Below are positions 38,827-53,210 of a stretch of DNA of 64,000 bases, one piece after another. Positions within the stretch are counted from its first letter, which is position 1. The number at the start of each line of letters is the position of its first letter. The notes below the pieces were generated by a model that worked only from the letters and a program-made list of their open reading frames with translations, made no database searches and had not been told where the DNA came from. Source of the stretch: Hippasteria phrygiana (Eukaryota > Echinodermata > Asteroidea > Valvatida > Goniasteridae); contig JAZGUH010000204.1 in assembly GCA_037893225.1 (NCBI GenBank), positions 124,001 through 188,000 of the forward strand, read 5' to 3'. The translations under genes and the position numbers were made by a program.

Positions 38827-40682
38827 ATGAAATATCAACCAAATTCAGTAATGTTGACATGTATGTATAGCTTAGATCTGGCGCTACATGTTGCAATTAT
38901 CGGCGGCTTCTTAGAGTTAAAACTTGTGGAGAAAATTCAAACCTCGCAATGTTTATTTTCTTTCCGGCCAACATCTGTGTGCATGTTACCGTCTATTTAT
39001 TGCTCCATGCATGTCAAATTCCCTGGGGTATGGACTTGCTTTACTCATTCATAATTGCATGAAATATCAACCAAATGCAGTAATTTTGACATGTATGTAT
39101 AGCTTAGATCTGGCGCTACATGTTGCAATCATCGGCGGCTTCCCAGAGTTAAAACTTGTAGAGAAAATTCAAACCTCGCAATGTTTATTTTCTTTCCGGC
39201 CAACATCTGTGTACATATCACCGTCTATTTATTGCTCCACGCACGTCAAATTCCCTGGGGTATGGACTTGCTTTACTCATTCATAATTGCATGAAATATC
39301 AACCAAATTCAGTAATTTTGACATGTATGTATAGCTTAGATCTGGCGCTACATGTTGCAATTATCGGCGGCTTCTTAGGGTTAAAACTTGTGGAGAAAAT
39401 TCAAACCTCGCAATGTTTATTTTCTTTCCGGCCAACATCTGTGTGCATGTTACCGTCTATTCATTGCTCCATGCATGTCAAATTCCCTGGGGTATGGGCT
39501 TGCTTTACTCATTCATAATTGCATGAAATATCAACCAAATTCAGTAATTTTGACATGTATGGATAGCTTAGATCTGGCGCTACATGTTGCAATCATCGGC
39601 GGCTTCTTAGAGTTAACACTTGTGGAGAAAATTCAAACCTCGCAATGTTTATTTTCTTTCCGGCCAACATCTGTGTACATATTACCGTCTATTTATTGCT
39701 CCATGCATGTCAAATTCCCTGGGGTATGGACTTGCTTTACTCATTCATAATTGCATGAAATATCAACCAAATCCAGTAATTTTGACATGTATGTATAGCT
39801 TAGATCTGGCGCTACATGTTGCAATCATCGGCGGCTTCCCAGAGTTAAAACTTGTAGAGAAAATTCGAACCTCGCAATGTTTATTTTCTTTCCGGCCAAC
39901 ATCTGTGTACATATTACCGTCTATTTATTGCTCCATGCGTGTCAAATTCCCTGGGGTATGGGCTTGCTTTACTCATTCATAATTGCATGAAATATCAACC
40001 AAATTCAGTAATGTTGACATGTATGTATAGCTTAGATCTGGCGCTACATGTTGCAATCATCGGCGGCTTCCCAGAGTTAAAACTTGTAGAGAAAATTCGA
40101 ACCTCGCAATGTTTATTTTCTTTCCGGCCAACATCTGTGTACATATTACCGTCTATTTATTGCTCCATGCCTGTCAAATTCCCTGGGGTATGGACTTGCT
40201 TTACTCATTCATAATTGCATGAAATATCAACCAAATTCAGTAATGTTGACATGTATGTATAGCTTAGATCTGGCGCTACATGTTGCAATTATCGGCGGCT
40301 TCTTAGAGTTAAAACTTGTGGAGAAAATTCAAACCTCGCAATGTTTATTTTCTTTCCGGCCAACATCTGTGTACATATTACCGTCTATTTATTGCCCCAT
40401 GCGTGTCAAATTCCCTGGGGTATGGACTTGCTTTACTCATTCATAATTGCATGAAATATCAACCAAATACAGTAATTTTGACATGTATGGATAGCTTAGA
40501 TCTGGCGCTACATGTTGCAATTATCGGCGGCTTCTTAGAGTTAACACTTGTGGAGAAAATTCAAACCTCGCAATGTTTATTTTCTTTCCGGCCACCATCT
40601 GTGTGCATATTACCTTTTATTTATTGCTCCATGCATGTCAAATTCCCTGGGGTATGGACTTGCTTTACTCATTCATAATTGC
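38827..40682 (+). repeat. Mosaic units ending in A-B*-P-I-J
   Basis: The first three units are hybrids: an I head with an L tail, an M-like head with atatcaccg and cacgcacg, and an N-like unit with attcattgc and gtatgggcttgc. Then come A, B* (catgcgtg, gtatgggcttgc), P, I and J (catgcatg tail), matching the start of the block at 36507. Confidence 0.75.
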
Positions 40683-43600
40683 ATGAAATATCAACCAAAT
40701 GCAGTAATTTTGACTTGTATGTATAGCTTAGATCTGGCGCTACATGTTGCAATCATCGGCGGCTTCTTAGAGTTAACACTTGTGGAGAAAATTCAAACCT
40801 CGCAATGTTTATTTTCTTTCCGGCCAACATCTGTGTACATATTACCGTCTATTTATTGCTCCATGCATGTAAAATTCCCTGGGGTATGGACTTGCTTTAT
40901 TCATTCATAATTGCATGAAATATCAACCAAATGCAGTATTTTTGACATGTATGGATAGCTTAGATCTGGCGCTACATGTTGCAATCATCGGCGGCTTCCT
41001 AGAGTTAAAACTTGTGGAGAAAATTCAAACCTCGCAATGTTTATTTTCTTTCCGGCCAACATATGTGTGCATGTTACCGTCTATTTATTGCTCCATGCAT
41101 GTCAAATTCCCTGGGGTATAGACTTGCTTTACTCATTCAAAATTGCATGAAATATCAACCAAATTCAGTAATTTCGACATGTATGGATAGCTTAGATCTG
41201 GCGCTACATGTTGCAATTATCGGCGGCTTCTTAGGGTTAAAACTTGTGGAGAAAATTCAAACCTCGCAATGTTTATTTTCTTTCCGGCCAACATCTGTGT
41301 GCATGTTACCGTCTATTTATTGCTCCATGCATGTCAAATTCCCTGGGGTATGGACTTGCTTTACTCATTCATAATTGCATGAAATATCAACCAAATACAG
41401 TAATTTTGACATGTATGGATAGCTTAGATCTGGCGCTACATGTTGCAATTATCGGCGGCTTCTTAGAATTAACACTTGTGGAGAAAATTCAAACCTCGCA
41501 ATGTTTATTTTCTTTCCGGCCAACATCTGTGTACATATTACCGTCTATTTATTGCCCCATGCGTGTCAAATTCCCTGGGGTATGGACTTGCTTTACTCAT
41601 TCATAATTGCATGAAATATCAACCAAATGCAGTAATTTTGACTTGTATGTATAGCTTAGATCTGGCGCTACATGTTGCAATCATCGGCGGCTTCCCAGAG
41701 TTAAAACTTGTGGAGAAAATTCAAACCTCGCAATGTTTATTTTCTTTCCGGCCAACATCTGTGTGCATGTTACCGTCTATTTATTGCTCCATGCATGTCA
41801 AATTCCCTGGGGTATGGACTTGCTTTACTCATTCATAATTGCATGAAATATCAACCAAATTCAGTAATTTTGACATGTATGTATAGCTTAGATCTGGCGC
41901 TACATGTTGCAATCATCGGCGGCTTCTTAGAGTTAACACTTGTGGAGAAAATTCAAACCTCGCAATGTTTATTTTCTTTCCGGCCAACATCTGTGTACAT
42001 ATTACCGTCTATTTATTGCTCCATGCATGTCAAATTCCCTGGGGTATGGACTTGCTTTATTCATTCATAATTGCATGAAATATCAACCAAATGCAGTATT
42101 TTTGACATGTATGGATAGCTTAGATCTGGCGCTACATGTTGCAATCATCGGCGGCTTCCTAGAGTTAAAACTTGTGGAGAAAATTCAAACCTCGCAATGT
42201 TTATTTTCTTTCCGGCCAACATATGTGTGCATGTTACCGTCTATTTATTGCTCCATGCATGTCAAATTCCCTGGGGTATAGACTTGCTTTACTCATTCAA
42301 AATTGCATGAAATATCAACCAAATTCAGTAATTTCGACATGTATGGATAGCTTAGATCTGGCGCTACATGTTGCAATTATCGGCGGCTTCTTAGGGTTAA
42401 AACTTGTGGAGAAAATTCAAACCTCGCAATGTTTATTTTCTTTCCGGCCAACATCTGTGTGCATGTTACCGTCTATTTATTGCTCCATGCATGTCAAATT
42501 CCATGGGGTATGGACTTGCTTTACTCATTCATAATTGCATGAAATATCAACCAAATACAGTAATTTTGACATGTATGGATAGCTTAGATCTGGCGCTACA
42601 TGTTGCAATTATCGGCGGCTTCTTAGAATTAACACTTGTGGAGAAAATTCAAACCTCGCAATGTTTATTTTCTTTCCGGCCAACATCTGTGTACATATTA
42701 CCGTCTATTCATTGCTCCATGCATGTCAAATTCCCTGGGGTATGGGCTTGCTTTACTCATTCATAATTGCATGAAATATCAACCAAATTCAGTAATTTTG
42801 ACATGTATGGATAGCTTAGATCTGGCGCTACATGTTGCAATCATCGGCGGCTTCTTAGAGTTAACACTTGTGGAGAAAATTCAAACCTCGCAATGTTTAT
42901 TTTCTTTCCGGCCAACATCTGTGTACATATTACCGTCTATTTATTGCTCCATGCATGTCAAATTCCCTGGGGTATGGACTTGCTTTACTCATTCATAATT
43001 GCATGAAATATCAACAAAATCCAGTAATTTTGACATGTATGTATAGCTTAGATCTGGCGCTACATGTTGCAATCATCGGCGGCTTCCCAGAGTTAAAACT
43101 TGTAGAGAAAATTCGAACCTCGCAATGTTTATTTTCTTTCCGGCCAACATCTGTGTACATATTACCGTCTATTTATTGCTCCATGCCTGTCAAATTCCCT
43201 GGGGTATGGACTTGCTTTACTCATTCATAATTGCATGAAATATCAACCAAATTCAGTAATGTTGACATGTATGTATAGCTTAGATCTGGCGCTACATGTT
43301 GCAATTATCGGCGGCTTCTTAGAGTTAAAACTTGTGGAGAAAATTCAAACCTCGCAATGTTTATTTTCTTTCCGGCCAACATCTGTGTACATATTACCGT
43401 CTATTTATTGCCCCATGCGTGTCAAATTCCCTGGGGTATGGACTTGCTTTACTCATTCATAATTGCATGAAATATCAACCAAATACAGTAATTTTGACAA
43501 GTATGGATAGCTTAGATCTGGCTCTACATGTTGCAATTATCGGCGGCTTCTTAGAGTTAACACTTGTGGAGAAAATTCAAACCTCGCAATGTTTATTTTC

Positions 43601-44394
43601 TTTCCGGCCACCATCTGTGTGCATATTACCTTTTATTTATTGCTCCATGCATGTCAAATTCCCTGGGGTATGGACTTGCTTTACTCATTCATAATTGCAT
43701 GAAATATCAACCAAATGCAGTAATTTTGACTTGTATGTATAGCTTAGATCTGGCGCTACATGTTGCAATCATCGGCGGCTTCCCAGAGTTAAAACTTGTG
43801 GAGAAAATTCAAACCTCGCAATGTTTATTTTCTTTCCGGCCAACATCTGTGTGCATGTTACCGTCTATTTATTGCTCCATGCATGTCAAATTCCCTGGGG
43901 TATGGACTTGCTTTACTCATTCATAATTGCATGAAATATCAACCAAATTCAGTAATTTTGACATGTATGTATAGCTTAGATCTGGCGCTACATGTTGCAA
44001 TCATCGGCGGCTTCTTAGAGTTAACACTTGTGGAGAAAATTCAAACCTCGCAATGTTTATTTTCTTTCCGGCCAACATCTGTGTACATATTACCGTCTAT
44101 TTATTGCTCCATGCATGTCAAATTCCCTGGGGTATGGACTTGCTTTATTCATTCATAATTGCATGAAATATCAACCAAAGGCAGTATTTTTGACATGTAT
44201 GGATAGCTTAGATCTGGCGCTACATGTTGCAATCATCGGCGGCTTCCTAGAGTTAAAACTTGTGGAGAAAATTCAAACCTCGCAATGTTTATTTTCTTTC
44301 CGGCCAACATATGTGTGCATGTTACCGTCTATTTATTGCTCCATGCATGTCAAATTCCCTGGGGTATAGACTTGCTTTACTCATTCAAAATTGC
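40683..44394 (+). repeat. Block with reappearing D-type monomers
   Basis: Three D units (40915, 42075 and 44163), each preceded by a unit ending tttattcattc and the first two followed by a unit with atttcgacatg and ttagggtta. D carries agtatttttg, catatgtgtgc and ggtatagac, a set seen elsewhere only at 771-4250. Between them lie N/E-, T-, A-, B-, I-, J- and L-type units. Private changes include catgtaaaatt near 40868, ccaaaggcag near 44178 and gacaagtatgg near 43497. Confidence 0.8.
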
Positions 44395-47300
44395 ATGAAA
44401 TATCAACCAAATTCAGTAATTTTGACATGTATGGATAGCTTAGATCTGGCGCTACATGTTGCAATCATCGGCGGCTTCTTAGAGTTAACACTTGTGGAGA
44501 AAATTCAAACCTCGCAATGTTTATTTTCTTTCCGGCCAACATCTGTGTACATATTACCGTCTATTTATTGCTCCATGCATGTCAAATTCCCTGGGGTATG
44601 GACTTGCTTTACTCATTCATAATTGCATGAAATATCAACCAAATCCAGTAATTTTGACATGTATGTATAGCTTAGATCTGGCGCTACATGTTGCAATCAT
44701 CGGCGGCTTCCCAGAGTTAAAACTTGTAGAGAAAATTCGAACCTCGCAATGTTTATTTTCTTTCCGGCCAACATCTGTGTACATATTACCGTCTATTTAT
44801 TGCTCCATGCCTGTCAAATTCCCTGGGGTATGGACTTGCTTTACTCATTCATAATTGCATGAAATATCAACCAAATTCAGTAATGTTGACATGTATGTAT
44901 AGCTTAGATCTGGCGCTACATGTTGCAATTATCGGCGGCTTCTTAGAGTTAAAACTTGTGGAGAAAATTCAAACCTCGCAATGTTTATTTTCTTTCCGGC
45001 CAACATCTGTGTACATATTACCGTCTATTTATTGCCCCATGCGTGTCAAATTCCCTGGGGTATGGACTTGCTTTACTCATTCATAATTGCATGAAATATC
45101 AACCAAATACAGTAATTTTGACATGTATGGATAGCTTAGATCTGGCGCTACATGTTGCAATTATCGGCGGCTTCTTAGAGTTAACACTTGTGGAGAAAAT
45201 TCAAACCTCGCAATGTTTATTTTCTTTCCGGCCACCATCTGTGTGCATATTACCTTTTATTTATTGCTCCATGCCTGTCAAATTCCCTGGGGTATGGACT
45301 TGCTTTACTCATTCATAATTGCATGAAATATCAACCAAATGCAGTAATTTTGACTTGTATGTATAGCTTAGATCTGGCGCTACATGTTGCAATCATCGGC
45401 GGCTTCCCAGAGTTAAAACTTGTAGAGAAAATTCGAACCTCGCAATGTTTATTTTCTTTCCGGCCAACATCTGTGTACATATTACCGTCTATTTATTGCT
45501 CCATGCCTGTCAAATTCCCTGGGGTATGGACTTGCTTTACTCATTCATAATTGCATGAAATATCAACCAAATTCAGTAATGTTGACATGTATGTATAGCT
45601 TAGATCTGGCGCTACATGTTGCAATTATCGGCGGCTTCTTAGAGTTAAAACTTGTGGAGAAAATTCAAACCTCGCAATGTTTATTTTCTTTCCGGCCAAC
45701 ATCTGTGTACATATTACCGTCTATTTATTGCTCCATGCGTGTCAAATTCCCTGGGGTATGGACTTGCTTTACTCATTCATAATTGCATGAAATATCAACC
45801 AAATACAGTTATTTTGACATGTATGGATAGCTTAGATCTGGCGCTACATGTTGCAATTATCGGCGGCTTCTTAGAGTTAACACTTGTAGAGAAAATTCAA
45901 ACCTCGCAATGTTTATTTTCTTTCCGGCCACCATCTGTGTGCATATTACCTTTTATTTATTGCTCCATGCCTGTCAAATTCCCTGGGGTATGGACTTGCT
46001 TTACTCATTCATAATTGCATGAAATATCAACCAAATGCAGTAATTTTGACATGTATGTATAGCTTAGATCTGGCGCTACATGTTGCAATCATCGGCGGCT
46101 TCCCAGAGTTAAAACTTGTGGAGAAAATTCAAACCTCGCAATGTTTATTTTCTTTCCGGCCAACATCTGTGTACATATTACCGTCTATTTATTGCTCCAT
46201 GCCTGTCAAATTCCCTGGGGTATGGACTTGCTTTACTCATTCATAATTGCATGAAATATCAACCAAATGCAGTAATTTTGACATGTATGTATAGCTTAGA
46301 TCTGGCGCTACATGTTGCAATCATCGGCGGCTTCTTAGAGTTCAAACTTGTAGAGAAAATTCAAACCTCGCAATGTTTATTTTCTTTCCGGCCAACATCT
46401 GTGTACATATCACCGTCTATTTAATGCTCCACGCACGTCAAATTCCCTGGGGTATGGACTTGCTTTACTCATTCATAATTGCATGAAATATCAACCAAAT
46501 TCAGTAATTTTGACATGTATGTATAGCTTAGATCTGGCGCTACATCTTGCAATTATCGGCGGCTTCTTAGGGTTAAAACTTGTGGAGAAAATTCAAACCT
46601 CGCAATGTTTATTTTCTTTCCGGCCAACATCTGTGTGCATGTTACCGTCTATTTATTGCTCCATGCATGTCAAATTCCCTGGGGTATGGACTTGCTTTAC
46701 TCATTCATAATTGCATGAAATATCAACCAAATACAGTAATTTTGACATGTATGGATAGCTTAGATCTGGCGCTACATGTTGCAATTATCGGCGGCTTCTT
46801 AGAATTAACACTTGTGGAGAAAATTCAAACCTCGCAATGTTTATTTTCTTTCCGGCCAACATCTGTGTACATATTACCGTCTATTCATTGCTCCATGCAT
46901 GTCAAATTCCCTGGGGTATGGACTTGCTTTACTCATTCATAATTGCATGAAATATCAACCAAATTCAGTAATTTTGACATGTATGGATAGCTTAGATCTG
47001 GCGCTACATGTTGCAATCATCGGCGGCTTCTTAGAGTTAACACTTGTGGAGAAAATTCAAACCTCGCAATGTTTATTTTCTTTCCGGCCAACATCTGTGT
47101 ACATATTACCGTCTATTTATTGCTCCATGCATGTCAAATTCCCTGGGGTATGGACTTGCTTTACTCATTCATAATTGCATGAAATATCAACCAAATCCAG
47201 TAATTTTGACATGTATGGATAGCTTAGATCTGGCGCTACATGTTGCAATCATCGGCGGCTTCCCAGAGTTAAAACTTGTAGAGAAAATTCGAACCTCGCA

Positions 47301-48570
47301 ATGTTTATTTTCTTTCCGGCCAACATCTGTGTACATATTACCGTCTATTTATTGCTCCATGCATGTCAAATTCCCTGGGGTATGGACTTGCTTTACTCAT
47401 TCATAATTGCATGAAATATCAACCAAATACAGTAATTTTGACATGTATGGATAGCTTAGATCTGGCGCTACATGTTGCAATTATCGGCGGCTTCTTAGAA
47501 TTAACACTTGTGGAGAAAATTCAAACCTCGCAATGTTTATTTTCTTTCCGGCCAACATCTGTGTACATATTACCGTCTATTTATTGCTCCATATATGTCA
47601 AATTCCCTGGGGTATGGACTTGCTTTACTCATTCATAATTGCATGAAATATCAACCAAATTCAGTAATTTTGACATGTATGGATAGCTTAGATCTGGCGC
47701 TACATGTTGCAATCATCGGCGGCTTCTTAGAGTTAACACTTGTGGAGAAAATTCAAACCTCGCAATGTTTATTTTCTTTCCGGCCAACATCTGTGTACAT
47801 ATTACCGTCTATTTATTGCTCCATGCATGTCAAATTCCCTGGGGTATGGACTTGCTTTACTCATTCATAATTGCATGAAATATCAACCAAATCCAGTAAT
47901 TTTGACATGTATGTATAGCTTAGATCTGGCGCTACATGTTGCAATCATCGGCGGCTTCCCAGAGTTAAAACTTGTAGAGAAAATTCGAACCTCGCAATGT
48001 TTATTTTCTTTCCGGCCAACATCTGTGTACATATTACCGTCTATTAATTGCTCCATGCCTGTCAAATTCCCTGGGGTATGGACTTGCTTTACTCATTCAT
48101 AATTGCATGAAATATCAACCAAATTCAGTAATGTTGACATGTATGTATAGCTTAGATCTGGCGCTACATGTTGCAATTATCGGCGGCTTCTTAGAGTTAA
48201 AACTTGTGGAGAAAATTCAAACCTCGCAATGTTTATTTTCTTTCCGGCCAACATCTGTGTACATATTACCGTCTATTTATTGCCCCATGCGTGTCAAATT
48301 CCCTGGGGTATGGACTTGCTTTACTCATTCATAATTGCATGAAATATCAACCAAATACAGTAATTTTGACATGTATGGATAGCTTAGATCTGGCGCTACA
48401 TGTTGCAATTATCGGCGGCTTCTTAGAGTTAACACTTGTGGAGAAAATTCAAACCTCGCAATGTTTATTTTCTTTCCGGCCACCATCTGTGTGCATATTA
48501 CCTTTTATTTATTGCTCCATGCCTGTCAAATTCCCTGGGGTATGGACTTGCTTTACTCATTCATAATTGC
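44395..48570 (+). repeat. Mosaic block A-B-I-J-hybrid-I-J-M-H-N'-T-A-S-F-A-B-I-J
   Basis: Eighteen units. The unit at 45323-45554 joins an L head (tgacttgtatg) to an O/B tail. The N' unit at 46483 is the leftmost one with acatcttgc, the marker of the right-hand HOR. The H unit has a private atttaatgc near 46421 and the second B has tattaattgc near 48044. The F unit has ccatatatg. Confidence 0.78.
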
Positions 48571-51500
48571 ATGAAATATCAACCAAATGCAGTACTTTTG
48601 ACTTGTATGTATAGCTTAGATCTGGCGCTACATGTTGCAATCATCGGCGGCTTCCCAGAGTTAAAACTTGTGGAGAAAATTCAAACCTCGCAATGTTTAT
48701 TTTCTTTCCGGCCAACATCTGTGTGCATGTTACCGTCTATTTATTGCTCCATGCATGTCAAATTCCCTGGGGTATGGACTTGCTTTACTCATTCATAATT
48801 GCATGAAATATCAACCAAATACAGTAATTTTGACATGTATGGATAGCTTAGATCTGGCGCTACATGTTGCAATCATCGGCGGCTTCCCAGAGTTAAAACT
48901 TGTAGAGAAAATTCGAACCTCGCAATGTTTATTTTCTTTCCGGCCAACATCTGTGTACATATTACCGTCTATTTATTGCTCCATGCCTGTCAAATTCCCT
49001 GGGGTATGGACTTGCTTTACTCATTCATAATTGCATGAAATATCAACCAAATTCAGTAATGTTGACATGTATGTATAGCTTAGATCTGGCGCTACATGTT
49101 GCAATTATCGGCGGCTTCTTAGAGTTAAAACTTGTGGAGAAAATTCAAACCTCGCAATGTTTATTTTCTTTCCGGCCAACATCTGTGTACATATCACCGT
49201 CTATTTATTGCTCCACGCACGTCAAATTCCCTGGGGTATGGACTTGCTTTACTCATTCATAATTGCATGAAATATCAACCAAATTCAGTAATTTTGACAT
49301 GTACGTATAGCTTAGATCTGGCGCTACATCTTGCAATTATCGGCGGCTTCTTAGGGTTAAAACTTGTGGAGAAAATTCAAACCTCGCAATGTTTATTTTC
49401 TTTCCGGCCAACATCTGTGTGCATGTTACCGTCTATTTATTGCTCCATGCATGTCAAATTCCCTGGGGTATGGACTTGCTTTACTCATTCATAATTGCAT
49501 GAAATATCAACCAAATACAGTAATTTTGACATGTATGGATAGCTTAGATCTGGCGCTACCTGTTGCAATCATCAGCGGCTTCTTAGAGTTAACACTTGTG
49601 GAGAAAATTCAAACCTCGCAATGTTTATTTTCTTTCCGGCCAACATCTGTGTACATATTACCGTCTATTTATTGCTCCATGCATGTCAAATTCCCTGGGG
49701 TATGGACTTGCTTTACTCATTCATAATTGCATGAAATATCAACCAAATCCAGTAATTTTGACATGTATGGATAGCTTAGATCTGGCGCTACATGTTGCAA
49801 TCATCGGCGGCTTCCCAGAGTTAAAACTTGTAGAGAAAATTCGAACCTCGCAATGTTTATTTTCTTTCCGGCCAACATCTGTGTACATATTACCGTCTAT
49901 TTATTGCTCCATGCATGTCAAATTCCCTGGGGTATGGACTTGCTTTACTCATTCATAATTGCATGAAATATCAACCAAATACAGTAATGTTGACATGTAT
50001 GTATAGCTTAGATCTGGCGCTACATGTTGCAATTATCGGCGGCTTCTTAGAGTTAACACTTGTGGAGAAAATTCAAACCTCGCAATGTTTATTTTCTTTC
50101 CGGCCACCATCTGTGTGCATATTACCTTTTATTTATTGCTCCATGCCTGTCAAATTCCCTGGGGTATGGACTTGCTTTACTCATTCATAATTGCATGAAA
50201 TATCAACCAAATGCAGTACTTTTGACTTGTATGTATAGCTTAGATCTGGCGCTACATGTTGCAATCATCGGCGGCTTCCCAGAGTTAAAACTTGTGGAGA
50301 AAATTCAAACCTCGCAATGTTTATTTTCTTTCCGGCCAACATCTGTGTGCATGTTACCGTCTATTTATTGCTCCATGCATGTCAAATTCCCTGGGGTATG
50401 GACTTGCTTTACTCATTCATAATTGCATGAAATATCAACCAAATACAGTAATTTTGACATGTATGGATAGCTTAGATCTGGCGCTACATGTTGCAATCAT
50501 CGGCGGCTTCCCAGAGTTAAAACTTGTAGAGAAAATTCGAACCTCGCAATGTTTATTTTCTTTCCGGCCAACATCTGTGTACATATTACCGTCTATTTAT
50601 TGCTCCATGCCTGTCAAATTCCCTGGGGTATGGACTTGCTTTACTCATTCATAATTGCATGAAATATCAACCAAATTCAGTAATGTTGACATGTATGTAT
50701 AGCTTAGATCTGGCGCTACATGTTGCAATTATCGGCGGCTTCTTAGAGTTAAAACTTGTGGAGAAAATTCAAACCTCGCAATGTTTATTTTCTTTCCGGC
50801 CAACATCTGTGTACATATCACCGTCTATTTATTGCTCCACGCACGTCAAATTCCCTGGGGTATGGACTTGCTTTACTCATTCATAATTGCATGAAATATC
50901 AACCAAATTCAGTAATTTTGACATGTACGTATAGCTTAGATCTGGCGCTACATCTTGCAATTATCGGCGGCTTCTTAGGGTTAAAACTTGTGGAGAAAAT
51001 TCAAACCTCGCAATGTTTATTTTCTTTCCGGCCAACATCTGTGTGCATGTTACCGTCTATTTATTGCTCCATGCATGTCAAATTCCCTGGGGTATGGACT
51101 TGCTTTACTCATTCATAATTGCATGAAATATCAACCAAATACAGTAATTTTGACATGTATGGATAGCTTAGATCTGGCGCTACATGTTGCAATTATCGGC
51201 GGCTTCTTAGAATTAACACTTGTGGAGAAAATTCAAACCTCGCAATGTTTATTTTCTTTCCGGCCAACATCTGTGTACATATTACCGTCTATTCATTGCT
51301 CCATGCATGTCAAATTCCCTGGGGTATGGACTTGCTTTACTCATTCATAATTGCATGAAATATCAACCAAATTCAGTAATTTTGACATGTATGGATAGCT
51401 TAGATCTGGCGCTACATGTTGCAATCATCGGCGGCTTCTTAGAGTTAACACTTGTGGAGAAAATTCAAACCTCGCAATGTTTATTTTCTTTCCGGCCAAC

Positions 51501-53210
51501 ATCTGTGTACATATTACCGTCTATTTATTGCTCCATGCATGTCAAATTCCCTGGGGTATGGACTTGCTTTACTCATTCATAATTGCATGAAATATCAACC
51601 AAATCCAGTAATTTTGACATGTATGGATAGCTTAGATCTGGCGCTACATGTTGCAATCATCGGCGGCTTCCCAGAGTTAACACTTGTGGAGAAAATTCAA
51701 ACCTCGCAATGTTTATTTTCTTTCCGGCCACCATCTGTGTGCATATTACCTTTTATTTATTGCTCCATGCCTGTCAAATTCCCTGGGGTATGGACTTGCT
51801 TTACTCATTCATAATTGCATGAAATATCAACCAAATGCAGTACTTTTGACTTGTATGTATAGCTTAGATCTGGCGCTACATGTTGCAATCATCGGCGGCT
51901 TCCCAGAGTTAAAACTTGTGGAGAAAATTCAAACCTCGCAATGTTTATTTTCTTTCCGGCCAACATCTGTGTGCATGTTACCGTCTATTTATTGCTCCAT
52001 GCATGTCAAATTCCCTGGGGTATGGACTTGCTTTACTCATTCATAATTGCATGAAATATCAACCAAATACAGTAATTTTGACATGTATGGATAGCTTAGA
52101 TCTGGCGCTACATGTTGCAATCATCGGCGGCTTCCCAGAGTTAAAACTTGTAGAGAAAATTCGAACCTCGCAATGTTTATTTTCTTTCCGGCCAACATCT
52201 GTGTACATATTACCGTCTATTTATTGCTCCATGCCTGTCAAATTCCCTGGGGTATGGACTTGCTTTACTCATTCATAATTGCATGAAATATCAACCAAAT
52301 TCAGTAATGTTGACATGTATGTATAGCTTAGATCTGGCGCTACATGTTGCAATTATCGGCGGCTTCTTAGAGTTAAAACTTGTGGAGAAAATTCAAACCT
52401 CGCAATGTTTATTTTCTTTCCGGCCAACATCTGTGTACATATCACCGTCTATTTATTGCTCCACGCACGTCAAATTCCCTGGGGTATGGACTTGCTTTAC
52501 TCATTCATAATTGCATGAAATATCAACCAAATTCAGTAATTTTGACATGTATGTATAGCTTAGATCTGGCGCTACATCTTGCAATTATCGGCGGCTTCTT
52601 AGGGTTAAAACTTGTGGAGAAAATTCAAACCTCGCAATGTTTATTTTCTTTCCGGCCAACATCTGTGTGCATGTTACCGTCTATTTATTGCTCCATGCAT
52701 GTCAAATTCCCTGGGGTATGGACTTGCTTTACTCATTCATAATTGCATGAAATATCAACCAAATTCAGTAATTTTGACATGTATGGATAGCTTAGATCTG
52801 GCGCTACCTGTTGCAATCATCAGCGGCTTCTTAGAGTTAACACTTGTGGAGAAAATTCAAACCTCGCAATGTTTATTTTCTTTCCGGCCAACATCTGTGT
52901 ACATATTATTGTCTATTTATTGCTCCATGCATGTCAAATTCCCTGGGGTATAGACTTGCTTTACTCATTCATAATTGCATGAAATATCAACCAAATCCAG
53001 TAATTTTGACATGTATGGATAGCTTAGATCTGGCGCTACATGTTGCAATCATCGGCGGCTTCCCAGAGTTAAAACTTGTAGAGAAAATTCGAACCTCGCA
53101 ATGTTTATTTTCTTTCCGGCCAACATCTGTGTACATATTACCGTCTATTTATTGCTCCATGCATGTCAAATTCCCTGGGGTATGGACTTGCTTTACTCAT
53201 TCATAATTGC
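48571..53210 (+). repeat. 7-mer HOR (1624 bp), two copies plus a six-unit third
   Basis: Copies start at 48571, 50195 and 51819, each beginning L-O-U-N'. L carries agtacttttgacttg in all three and the N' of the first two has tgtacgtatagc. The first continues T/V-like, S, Q-like; the second T, A, S/J hybrid; the third V, S. The cassette L-O-U-N' is thus fixed while the second half varies. Confidence 0.82.

Noticed and set aside
47883..48065. 60-codon minus-strand open frame
   Set aside because: It exists only because a private change (tattaattgc near 48044) removes a minus-strand stop in one B unit; the other copies lack it.
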